Positions 7,006 to 13,816 of a DNA stretch of 15,943 nucleotides are shown piece after piece. The notes under the pieces were generated by a model. It worked only from the letters and a program-made list of their open reading frames with translations. It did no database searches and had not been told where the DNA came from. The DNA is from an uncultured Clostridia bacterium (GTDB lineage Bacteria; Bacillota; Clostridia; Oscillospirales; CAG-272). The position numbers were made by a program, and so were the translations under genes. The stretch lies in NCBI GenBank assembly GCA_947652805.1, contig CANTEM010000013.1, positions 1-15,943 of the forward strand, read 5' to 3'. The stretch's first letter is position 1. Every line of letters begins with the position of its first letter.

Positions 7006-7017
7006 GTTTGGTGAAGA

Positions 7018-8436
7018 TTATATCGTAACAACCTTCAGCGTATTGGTCGTTCCGTTTACATTCAGGGGAACGCCGCCGGTGATTACCGCAGTGTCTCCCT
7101 TTGCAACTGCATCAATCTGCTTTGCACAGTCGATTGCATGGCGGAACAAACTGTCCGTATCCTTCTGATCCAGAGCAATAACCGGATGTACTCCCCAGGA
7201 CATGGACAGCTGGTGATAGGTTTTCTGTTCGGGCGTTGCCGCTACAATTGCCTGCAGCGGTCTGAATTTGGAAACAAGCCGTGCAGTGTAGCCGGACTGG
7301 GTCACCGCAATAATCGCCTTTGCACGCAGGTCCCGGGCTGTGGTGCAGGCTGCATCGCAAATCGCATTCGTGGTATCTTCATCATCTACTTCATATTTGA
7401 TATTGGAATATGCATGCATGGAAAAGGCATCATGCTCCGCCTGCCGTGCAATTTTCGCCATAACCTCCACCACGTTCGGCGGGTCGATTCCCATAGCGGT
7501 CTCGCCGGAAAGCATAACCGCGCTGGTTCCGTCAAATACTGCGTTTGCAACGTCGGAAATTTCCGCACGGGTAGGGGTCAGACTGCTGATCATGGACTCC
7601 AGCATCTGGGTGGCGGTAATAACAATTTTACCGGACTGATAGCACTTTTTGATGAAATGCTTCTGGATGCCCGGCAGCTTCTCAAATTCCACTTCCACGC
7701 CCATATCCCCCCGGGCTACCATAATCCCGTCGGACACTTCCAGAATCTCATCGAAATTTTCCACGCCCTGCATGTTTTCGATTTTTGATATGATTTTAAT
7801 TTTATGTCCGCCGTTATAATCCATAAATTTCCGCAGCGCGATCACATCCTCGCTGCTACGTACAAAGGATGCGGCTATAAAATCCACGTCGTTTTCAATT
7901 CCAAAGATCACATCCGCTTTGTCTGCTTCGCTCAAATAAGGCATATCAATGGGGAATTTAGGAATGTTGATAGATTTTCTGTTTTTGATCACACCGTCTG
8001 TCTCCACTCGGCAGATCACATCTGTTTCGGTCGTTTCCGTAACGGTGAAAGACAAGCGCCCGTCATCCAGCAAAATGCGGATTCCCGGCTTTAGCTGCCC
8101 CGGCAGTGCCGGATAGGTAATGGAAACCTCTTTTTCGTCTCCTTCCACTTCCCGGGTTGTAAAAATATACGTATCCCCCGCATGTATGGCGGCGCTTCCC
8201 TCACGCAAGGTTTTGATCCGGATTTCCGGCCCTTTTGTATCCAGCATCACAGCGGCGGAAACATGCATCTGATCCCGCACACTCCGAAACCGTTCTATTG
8301 TTTTTTTATGTTCTTCATGGGTTCCGTGGGAGAAATTCAGCCGCGCCACATTCATCCCGGCACGCAGCATTTTCCGCATAACCTTTTCGTTGTTGCTTGC
8401 CGGTCCCAGCGTGCATACAATTTTTGTTTTCCGCAT
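7018..8436 (-). CDS. pyk: Pyruvate kinase
   Basis: This enzyme transfers phosphate from phosphoenolpyruvate to ADP, the last ATP-yielding step of glycolysis. It has 472 residues with the standard A/B/C domains. R32, N34, S36 and D66 line the nucleotide and K+ site (ARLNFSHG at 31-38, LDTKGPEIR at 65-73). K218 is the catalytic lysine (ISKIEN), and E220 and D244 hold Mg2+ in ARGDMGVE (241-248). The signature MLES...PTRAEISDVANAVFDG (278-303) is intact. It ends after the C domain with NTLKVVTI, so it lacks the extra PEP-utiliser-like domain found at the C-terminus of the 585-residue Bacillus enzyme. The gene is divergent from fba across 247 bp and has its own strong promoter; a ribosome binding site AAAGGCAAGG precedes the ATG. 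Confidence 0.97.
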   Translation of the reverse strand: MRKTKIVCTLGPASNNEKVMRKMLRAGMNVARLNFSHGTHEEHKKTIERFRSVRDQMHVSAAVMLDTKGPEIRIKTLREGSAAIHAGDTYIFTTREVEGDEKEVSITYPALPGQLKPGIRILLDDGRLSFTVTETTETDVICRVETDGVIKNRKSINIPKFPIDMPYLSEADKADVIFGIENDVDFIAASFVRSSEDVIALRKFMDYNGGHKIKIISKIENMQGVENFDEILEVSDGIMVARGDMGVEVEFEKLPGIQKHFIKKCYQSGKIVITATQMLESMISSLTPTRAEISDVANAVFDGTSAVMLSGETAMGIDPPNVVEVMAKIARQAEHDAFSMHAYSNIKYEVDDEDTTNAICDAACTTARDLRAKAIIAVTQSGYTARLVSKFRPLQAIVAATPEQKTYHQLSMSWGVHPVIALDQKDTDSLFRHAIDCAKQIDAVAKGDTAVITGGVPLNVNGTTNTLKVVTI

Positions 8437-8493
8437 TTTTATACCTTGCCTTTCTTCTTGCGCAAACCGTGGAATATTTTTCTTTCATATCAT

Positions 8494-8522
8494 AGTATAT
8501 AGGAGACGGAAAAAAACGTCAA
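8494..8522 (-). promoter_or_regulatory. Sigma-A promoter of pyk
   Basis: On the minus strand: TTGACG (plus 8517-8522), 17 bp including a T7 run, TATACT (plus 8494-8499). This is near consensus. The implied leader is about 50 nt with no obvious structure. Confidence 0.8.
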
Positions 8523-8617
8523 TTGTATTTTTTTCCTAAATTATGAATAGATCGAAAATTTCCCTTATGCTTTTTGTAGAGATATATTCTTCTTTGGAAA
8601 ATTCTGTTCCCAAAGGC

Positions 8618-8646
8618 TTGATTTTGCGCTGCACCCGGTATATAAT
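8618..8646 (+). promoter_or_regulatory. Sigma-A promoter of fba
   Basis: TTGATT (8618-8623), 17 bp, perfect TATAAT (8641-8646), about 38 bp before the start codon. This promoter lies inside an upstream extension of the open frame, and so confirms that translation begins at 8684 rather than 8543. Confidence 0.8.
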
Positions 8647-8683
8647 AAATAGAACAAATACACGATTACTAAGGAGTGGGCAA

Positions 8684-9547
8684 ATGTTAGTTAATGCAAA
8701 AGAGATGCTGACCAAGGCAAAGGCCGGCAAGTACGCAGTCGGTCAATTCAACATCAACAACCTGGAGTGGACCAAGGCGGTTCTGGAAACAGCTCAGGAG
8801 CTGAACAGCCCGGTTATTCTCGGCGTTTCTGCTGGAGCAGGCAAGTATATGTGCGGTTTTAAAACCGTTGCTGCTATGGTTGATGCAATGGTTGAAAGTC
8901 TGGGAATCACCGTTCCCGTTGCACTGCATCTGGACCACGGCACCTATGAGGACTGCTACAAGTGCATTGAAGCAGGCTTCTCCTCCATTATGTTTGACGG
9001 TTCTCACTATCCGATCGAAGAAAACATCGCAAAAACCCAGGAGCTGATCGACGTTTGCGCACAGAAGGGTCTTTCTCTGGAAGCAGAAGTAGGCTCTATC
9101 GGCGGTGAAGAAGACGGCGTTGTAGGCATGGGCGAATGTGCTGATCCGGACGAATGCAAAATGATTGCAGATCTGGGTGTTACAATGCTTGCAGCAGGTA
9201 TCGGCAACATTCACGGTAAATATCCGGAAAACTGGGCAGGTCTTTCCTTTGAGACTTTGGACGCAATCCAGCAGAAAACAGGGGAGATGCCTCTGGTACT
9301 TCACGGCGGCACCGGTATCCCCGAGGATATGATCAAAAAAGCAATTTCTCTGGGCGTTGCAAAAATCAACGTAAACACAGAGTGTCAGATTTCCTTTGCT
9401 GCTGCTGTACGTAAGTATGTGGAAGAAGGCAAAGATCTCCAGGGTAAGGGATTTGACCCCAGAAAGCTTCTGGCTCCCGGTACTCAGGCAATCAAAGACA
9501 CTGTGAAAGAAAAAATGGAACTGTTCGGTTCTGTAGGCAAAGCGTAA
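8684..9547 (+). CDS. fba: Class II fructose-1,6-bisphosphate aldolase
   Basis: This zinc-dependent aldolase interconverts fructose 1,6-bisphosphate with glyceraldehyde 3-phosphate and dihydroxyacetone phosphate. The 287-residue protein fits B. subtilis FbaA (285). The catalytic D84 and zinc ligand H85 are in ALHLDHG (80-86). Other zinc ligands are H177 (IGNIHGKY) and H207 (VLHGGTG). The phosphate-binding GGTGIPEDMI and the KINVNTE motif (227-233) are present. The frame is open upstream, but the chosen ATG has AAGGAG at 8671-8676 and starts the family-typical MLVNAKEML. It is followed immediately by its own terminator. Confidence 0.97.
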   Translation: MLVNAKEMLTKAKAGKYAVGQFNINNLEWTKAVLETAQELNSPVILGVSAGAGKYMCGFKTVAAMVDAMVESLGITVPVALHLDHGTYEDCYKCIEAGFSSIMFDGSHYPIEENIAKTQELIDVCAQKGLSLEAEVGSIGGEEDGVVGMGECADPDECKMIADLGVTMLAAGIGNIHGKYPENWAGLSFETLDAIQQKTGEMPLVLHGGTGIPEDMIKKAISLGVAKINVNTECQISFAAAVRKYVEEGKDLQGKGFDPRKLLAPGTQAIKDTVKEKMELFGSVGKA

Positions 9548-9561
9548 AAAAGAACAAAAAA

Positions 9562-9588
9562 AGCCGCTGATACATCAGCGGCTTTTTT
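9562..9588 (+). terminator. Rho-independent terminator of fba
   Basis: The perfect stem AGCCGCTGA/TCAGCGGCT has loop TACA, preceded by a run of A and followed by six T. The A-tract makes it usable from the other strand too. It is separate from the repeat-type hairpins that follow. Confidence 0.9.
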
Positions 9589-9631
9589 ACCGAGTAGGAA
9601 GGCTTCCTTGTTGAAGCCGCGCAGCGCAAAC

Positions 9632-9667
9632 AAAAAAAGAAAAAGGCTCCCTTGTGCAAAGGGAGTC
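9632..9667 (-). terminator. Terminator facing enolase transcription
   Basis: On the minus strand, CTCCCTT/AAGGGAG (plus 9647-9653 and 9659-9665) is followed by a long T-rich run (plus 9632-9644). It belongs to the same hairpin type as the repeat family and lies outside the left end of copy D. Positions 9589-9631 hold only a fragment (GAAGCCGCGCAGCGCAAAC) related to the inverted repeat of copy C. Confidence 0.75.
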
Positions 9668-9680
9668 TTAACAAACTCTT

Positions 9681-9830
9681 GCCTCCCCTGTGTAAGGGGA
9701 GGTGGATCGCCGCAGGCGAGACGGAGGGGTTGTAAAACTGCCGATTTATAAATCTTGCAAACCTGCAGTGGACAATTCCTCAGTCACAGCCGAGCTGTGA
9801 CAGCTCCCTTTACACAAGGGAGCCTTTTTT
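9681..9830. repeat. Dispersed palindromic repeat, well-formed copy D
   Basis: This sits between the convergent ends of fba and eno. Left hairpin GCCTCCCCTgtgtAAGGGGAGG (9681-9702); small hairpin TCGCCGCAGGCGA (9707-9719); GGAGGGGTTGT; ACTGCCGATTTAT (9738 on); ACAATTCCTC (9772-9781); a different hairpin GTCACAGCCGAGCTGTGAC (9783-9801); right hairpin CTCCCTTtacacAAGGGAG (9804-9822). The order of parts is the same as in copies B and E, while the small inner hairpins differ in sequence. Confidence 0.85.
9804..9830 (+). terminator. Right-end terminator hairpin of repeat copy D
   Basis: CTCCCTT-TACAC-AAGGGAG followed by CC and six T, identical in stem and loop to the hairpin at 4560-4586. It would stop any plus-strand read-through from fba before it runs antisense into eno. 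Confidence 0.75.
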
Positions 9831-9854
9831 GTCTGCGTTGCGTGGCTCCTGCCT

Positions 9855-11129
9855 TTAAGATTCGGCAGAAGCTCCATATACTGCCGCTCCCCCAAGCTGG
9901 GCTTCTATTTGCAGCAGCCGGTTATATTTTGCAACACGTTCGCTCCGGCAAGGCGCACCGCATTTGATATATCCTGCATTTACTCCGACCGCAATATCTG
10001 CGATGCTTGCATCCTCTGTCTCTCCGGAACGGTGGGAAATCACTGTCCGATATCCGTTTTCCCGTGCCGTACGGATTACATCCAGCGTCTCCGACAAGGT
10101 ACCGATTTGATTTGGTTTAATTAAAATCGCATTCCCCGCTCCCTGCATAATCCCCCGGCAAAGCCGTTTTGTATTCGTTACAAACAAATCGTCGCCAACG
10201 AGCGCCATGCGATCGCCCAGCCGGCGGGTCAATTCCGTCCAGCCTGCAAAGTCATCCTCGCCAAGCCCGTCCTCCAAAGATACGATCGGGTACCTTTGGC
10301 TAAGGGCATCCCATTTGTCAATCAGCTGCTGTGCTGTCATTTTGATTCCTGCTTTCGGAAGGGTATACCCGTCCGCGTCTGCCCATTCGCTTGCAGCAGC
10401 ATCCAACGCGATCTGCACCTGCCGGGTGGTATATCCGGCTTCTTTGATTGCCTGCACCAGATAATCCAGCGCTTCCTCTTCTCCAGACAAATCCGGGGCG
10501 TATCCGCCTTCATCCCCAACGCCGACAAACTTGCCGTCCCGTTTTAAAATTTTTCCCAGTGTGTGATATATCTCACTTCCCGCGCAAAGCGCCTCGGAAA
10601 AACTGTCAAAGCCTGCGGGCATAATCATAAATTCCTGTATATCCACATTGTTGGAAGCATGCGCCCCTCCGTTGAGTACATTCATCATAGGAATCGGCAG
10701 ACGGACTGCACCAATGCCGCCGATATAGCGATATAGAGGAAGTCTCGTTTCCTGTGCGCCGGCTTTTGCAGCGGCAAGAGATACTGCAAGAATTGCATTG
10801 GCGCCTAAATTGGATTTATCCTCCGTACCATCCAGCTCCAGCATTGCGCTGTCTAAACAATACTGATTGATCCGGCAGCCGGACAGAGCAGGGCAAATCG
10901 TATCATTTACATGATCCACTGCCTTTAATACGCCTTTCCCATTATATCGGGTTTTGTCTCCGTCACGCAGCTCCAGCGCTTCATATCTTCCGGTGGATGC
11001 ACCGGAAGGAACTGCGGCAGAGCCGCCTGTGCCGTCATCCAAAAGCACGACTGCCTCTACTGTAGGATTTCCTCTGGAATCCAGAATTTCCTGTGCGCAA
11101 ACGCTTTTAATTTTTGTCGGGAATGCCAT
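9855..11129 (-). CDS. eno: Enolase (phosphopyruvate hydratase)
   Basis: Enolase converts 2-phosphoglycerate to phosphoenolpyruvate and is also a usual degradosome-type partner in Firmicutes. It has 424 residues (typical 425-435). S42 is in the mobile loop VPSGASTGRYEALELRD; E207 (GDEGGYAPD) and K338 (LIKPNQIGTL) are the catalytic pair. D243, E286 and D313 bind Mg2+, and H366-R367-S368 lies in SHRSGETED. An ATG at 11147 is also in frame and would add six residues, but AAGGAG lies within that stretch, about 8 nt before the ATG at 11129, and MAFPTKIKSV fits enolase N-termini, so 11129 is chosen. It is divergent from the YaaH-like gene. I could not find a convincing sigma-A promoter for it; CCATAGTATGG (11173-11183) is a short palindrome in the shared region. 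Confidence 0.96.
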   Translation of the reverse strand: MAFPTKIKSVCAQEILDSRGNPTVEAVVLLDDGTGGSAAVPSGASTGRYEALELRDGDKTRYNGKGVLKAVDHVNDTICPALSGCRINQYCLDSAMLELDGTEDKSNLGANAILAVSLAAAKAGAQETRLPLYRYIGGIGAVRLPIPMMNVLNGGAHASNNVDIQEFMIMPAGFDSFSEALCAGSEIYHTLGKILKRDGKFVGVGDEGGYAPDLSGEEEALDYLVQAIKEAGYTTRQVQIALDAAASEWADADGYTLPKAGIKMTAQQLIDKWDALSQRYPIVSLEDGLGEDDFAGWTELTRRLGDRMALVGDDLFVTNTKRLCRGIMQGAGNAILIKPNQIGTLSETLDVIRTARENGYRTVISHRSGETEDASIADIAVGVNAGYIKCGAPCRSERVAKYNRLLQIEAQLGGAAVYGASAES

Positions 11130-11237
11130 ATGCAATCTCCTTTTCATTTTATGGAATTATTTGAAGTCTTTTCCATAGTATGGTCTGCAAAATGGACACT
11201 TATGCATCACGCGGTAACAGTTTCCGGGCAGAACACA

Positions 11238-11243
11238 TATACT
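11238..11243 (+). promoter_or_regulatory. Possible -10 element for the YaaH-like gene
   Basis: TATACT (11238-11243) lies about 50 bp before the start codon. It has no good -35 at 17 bp (TAACAG). Read as CATATACT (11236-11243), it resembles the CATAnnnT type of mother-cell sigma factors, which would suit a sporulation gene. This is a weak call. Confidence 0.3.
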
Positions 11244-11295
11244 GCATTGAAAGAATGCCTTGCAATACAGGCTTTAAAGAGAGGAATGCAGATTT

Positions 11296-12594
11296 ATGAT
11301 GACAATTTATACGGTACAGCCGGGAGATTCTGTACAGTCTATTTCCCAAAGTTTCGGGGTTCCGGCATCACAGATTATCGCTGCAAATGAACTGGAAAAT
11401 CCGGCGGAACTCAGCGTCGGTCAATCCCTGGTCATTCTGTTTCCGGAGCAGACCTATACGGTAGAAGAAGGGGACAGCCTCCAATGGATTGCCCGGGGAT
11501 TTAACACCACAGTAGACGCCCTCCAGCGAAACAATCCCCAGCTTGCCGGGAAAGAAGCCATTTTTCCGGGACAGACACTGGTCATTTCCTACGGTGAGCC
11601 GCCCCTGGGAGAAATCAGCGTAACCGGATTTGCCTATCCCTACATATCTGATGAGGTCTTATACCGCACCTTGCCTTACCTTACATATTTATCCATATTC
11701 TCCTACGGGCTGAACCCGGACGGCTCCCTTGTACCGCCTCCGGGAGGCGGAGATCAGCGTCTGGTAGATGCTGCCGTGGACGGCGGCGTTGTTCCCCTGC
11801 TCATGCTGACCTCCCTGACTGCCGAAGGCACCTTTTCCAATGAACTGGTGAATACGATTCTTTCCGATCCTGCGCTCCAGCAAAGGGTGATTGCAAACAC
11901 TGTGGATACCGTGCAGCGAATGGGCTACGGCGGCGTGGATGTGGATTTTGAATATATCTCTCCCCAGTATGCCGAGGCTTATGCGAATTTTGTCAGCGCA
12001 CTGAATACAGCTTTGGGAGAAGATTATACTGTGTTTACGGACTTGGCGCCCAAAACCTCCTCCTCCCAGCCGGAGCTGCTGTATGCAGGTCACAATTATG
12101 CTGCGTTGGGGCAGGCGGCTGACGATGTTTTGCTGATGACCTATGAGTGGGGCTATCAGTTTGGACCACCGCTGCCCGTTTCCCCGATTGATCAGGTGCG
12201 CCGGGTGATTGAATATGCTCTCACAGAAATCCCGGGCGAAAAAATTTCCGTTGGGATCCCTACATACGGTTACGACTGGACGCTTCCCTTTGTAAGAGGA
12301 ACGGCGGCAGAGCCCCTGTCCTCCCAAGCGGCAGTCACCCGGGCTTTTGAAAAAAAGGCGGAGATTCAGTATGACGAAACTGCACAGGCGCCGTATTATA
12401 CCTATTGGCAGCAGGATCTAACCGGCACGCCCCGGGAACATATCGTCTGGTTTCAGGATGCAAGGAGCGCTGACGCACTACTCCGCCTGATCCACGAGTA
12501 CGGACTGGACGGTGCCGGCATATGGAATGTCATGCGCTGGTTTCCCCAGCTTTGGGCTGTGCTGAATCAGCTGTATACCATACGGAAGGTGTGA
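11296..12594 (+). CDS. yaaH: LysM-GH18 spore cortex-lytic enzyme (YaaH/SleL-like N-acetylglucosaminidase)
   Basis: Proteins with this layout hydrolyse spore cortex peptidoglycan, or its fragments, during germination and are held in the spore by their LysM domains. Two LysM repeats are visible (IYTVQPGDSVQSIS..., 4-47; TYTVEEGDSLQWIA..., 53-97), then a GH18 barrel from about 106 to 428. The GH18 motif GVDVDFE (213-219) has the catalytic E219 with D215 and D217. MTYEWGY (281-287) and the late barrel strand GAGIWNVMRWFPQLW (407-421) fit. There is no signal peptide, as in Bacillus YaaH and SleL. The length of 432 matches YaaH (427). Start codons at 11296 and 11299 are tandem; GAGAGG lies about 11 nt upstream. 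It implies a spore-former. Whether it acts as epimerase or glucosaminidase on cortex cannot be told from sequence. Confidence 0.9.
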   Translation: MMTIYTVQPGDSVQSISQSFGVPASQIIAANELENPAELSVGQSLVILFPEQTYTVEEGDSLQWIARGFNTTVDALQRNNPQLAGKEAIFPGQTLVISYGEPPLGEISVTGFAYPYISDEVLYRTLPYLTYLSIFSYGLNPDGSLVPPPGGGDQRLVDAAVDGGVVPLLMLTSLTAEGTFSNELVNTILSDPALQQRVIANTVDTVQRMGYGGVDVDFEYISPQYAEAYANFVSALNTALGEDYTVFTDLAPKTSSSQPELLYAGHNYAALGQAADDVLLMTYEWGYQFGPPLPVSPIDQVRRVIEYALTEIPGEKISVGIPTYGYDWTLPFVRGTAAEPLSSQAAVTRAFEKKAEIQYDETAQAPYYTYWQQDLTGTPREHIVWFQDARSADALLRLIHEYGLDGAGIWNVMRWFPQLWAVLNQLYTIRKV

Positions 12595-12651
12595 AAACAT
12601 CAGCTAAAAGCCCCCTTGTGCCGGAGCCGCATAGCAAAACAAAATGGAAAA

Positions 12652-12816
12652 AGCCCCCCTTGTGCAAAGGGGGGTGGGTTTTGCGTAACAAAACGCGGGG
12701 GATTGTAAAACTGCCGATTTGCAGACTATCTAAAATGATCGTGTAACAATCCCTCACCCGCTGCGCGGGAGCACCCTAGGATCTGCTACGCAGCTCCAGC
12801 TGGGGGGAGCCTTTTT
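12652..12816. repeat. Dispersed palindromic repeat, well-formed copy E
   Basis: This lies between the YaaH-like gene and rpsB, both plus strand. Left hairpin GCCCCCCTTgtgcaAAGGGGGG (12653-12674); small hairpin GTTTTGCGTAACAAAAC (12678-12694); GGGGGATTGT (12697-12706); ACTGCCGATTTGC (12710 on); ACAATCCCTC (12746-12755); small hairpin CCCGCTGCGCGGG (12757-12769); then an altered right end with AGCTCCAGCTGGGGGGAGCC and TTTTT (12812-12816). A partial leading piece, AAAGCCCCCTTGTGCCGGAGCCGC, occurs at 12607-12630. Outward T-tracts lie at both ends (GGGGGGCTTTTT on the minus strand), so it can terminate in both directions. It is the only clear terminator candidate for the YaaH-like gene. Positions 12817-12873 hold nothing I can assign. 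Confidence 0.85.
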
Positions 12817-12873
12817 ATAAAAACTTAAAGCCCCCTCCTTTTTGTAAACTTTTCATGAACAATGCGATCCCTC

Positions 12874-12902
12874 TTGAACAAACTTCCTTTTTATGCTAAA
12901 AT
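12874..12902 (+). promoter_or_regulatory. Strong sigma-A promoter of rpsB-tsf with extended -10
   Basis: TTGAAC (12874-12879), 17 bp, TAAAAT (12897-12902) preceded by TGC, which makes an extended -10. Transcription should begin near 12908, giving a leader of about 118 nt before rpsB. Confidence 0.8.
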
Positions 12903-12907
12903 ATAGG

Positions 12908-13010
12908 GCACGCGTAAAGCGTAAAAACACACATGCGGCTGTATGGTTCTGCCGGTTGCCGGACAGGCTCCTGTCGGGTGCAGTCCGTTGCCGCGTGGTG
13001 GAAAAAACCT
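12908..13010 (+). promoter_or_regulatory. Structured rpsB leader RNA, possible autoregulatory element
   Basis: The leader can fold into a long stem closed by CATGCGGC (12932-12939) and GCCGCGTG (12990-12997), extended by CAC/GTG (12928-12930 and 12998-13000). Inside is the hairpin GACAG-GCTC-CTGTC (12962-12975), stacked on CTGC/GCAG. The 3' strand can instead pair with CACGCG at 12909-12914, so two states are mutually exclusive. The structure ends 10 nt before the AAGGAGG at 13011-13017. Ribosomal protein S2 represses its own leader in gammaproteobacteria; whether this is an analogous S2-binding site is inference. No T-tract follows, so control would act on translation. Confidence 0.5.
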
Positions 13011-13025
13011 AAGGAGGACATTATC

Positions 13026-13772
13026 ATGTCTGTTGTATCTATCAAACAGCTTCTTGAAGCAGGTGTGCATTTCGGTCACCATACAAGACGCTGGAACCCC
13101 AAAATGGCCGAATATATCTTCACGGAAAGAAACGGCATTTACATTATCGACCTGCAGAAAACGATCAAAAAGTTCGATGAAGCGTACATGTTCGTGCGCG
13201 AAATCTCCGAAGCAGGCGGTAAAGTGCTGTTTGTCGGCACAAAGAAGCAGGCTTCCGATACCATTCGCGAGGAAGCTGAACGCTGCGGTCAGTACTACGT
13301 AAACGTACGTTGGCTGGGCGGCATGCTCACCAACTACAAAACCATCCGCTCCAGTATCGCAAGACTGACCAGCCTGGAAAAAATGCAGGAAGACGGCACC
13401 TTTGATATGCTCCCGAAAAAGGAAGTTGCTATGCTCCAGAAGGAAATGATGATTCTGGAACGCAACCTGGGCGGTATCAAAACCATGAACGGACTGCCGG
13501 ATGCAATCTTCATTGTTGACCCCCGCAAGGAACACAACGCTGTTCTGGAAGCAAAAAAGCTGGGCATCCCCGTAGTTGCAATCGTTGACACCAACTGTGA
13601 TCCTGACGACGCAGATTATGTTATCCCCGGAAACGACGACGCGATCCGCGCGATTCGTCTCATCTCTTCTGTTCTGGCTGATGCTGTTATCGAAGGCAGA
13701 CAGGGCGAGCAGACAGAAGAAGCTGCAGCTGAAAAAGAAGCTGTTGAAGCTGAGGAAGCAGCAGCTGAGTAA
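13026..13772 (+). CDS. rpsB: 30S ribosomal protein S2
   Basis: S2 joins late in small-subunit assembly and binds near S1 on the solvent side. The 248-residue protein starts MSVVSIKQLLEAGVHFGHHTRRWNPKMAEYIF, which carries the S2 signature (GVHFGHHTRRWNPKM, 13-27). The second signature region is PDAIFIVDPRKEHNAVLEAKKLGIPVVAIVDTNCDPD (158-194). The last 25 residues are a Glu/Ala-rich acidic tail, common in Firmicutes and Clostridia S2. The open frame reaches back to 12933, but AAGGAGG at 13011-13017 sits 8 nt before ATG 13026, and the upstream part is the leader RNA. It is the first gene of rpsB-tsf. Confidence 0.98.
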   Translation: MSVVSIKQLLEAGVHFGHHTRRWNPKMAEYIFTERNGIYIIDLQKTIKKFDEAYMFVREISEAGGKVLFVGTKKQASDTIREEAERCGQYYVNVRWLGGMLTNYKTIRSSIARLTSLEKMQEDGTFDMLPKKEVAMLQKEMMILERNLGGIKTMNGLPDAIFIVDPRKEHNAVLEAKKLGIPVVAIVDTNCDPDDADYVIPGNDDAIRAIRLISSVLADAVIEGRQGEQTEEAAAEKEAVEAEEAAAE

Positions 13773-13816
13773 TTTCCCCAAAAATCTGAGTCTATGAAAG
13801 GTATGGTATAAATATA

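Noticed and set aside
1..12816. The palindromic repeats as a CRISPR array
   Set aside because: The units are far apart, of unequal length, lie between unrelated genes and have no regular spacers; there are no cas genes.
12908..13010. rpsB leader as a tRNA or a known metabolite riboswitch
   Set aside because: There is no cloverleaf, T-loop or CCA-type end, and none of the common riboswitch core motifs that I know is present.
12891..13781. Minus-strand frame (296 codons) opposite rpsB
   Set aside because: It is antisense to rpsB and its leader; composition is Phe/Cys-rich, as expected from a shadow frame.
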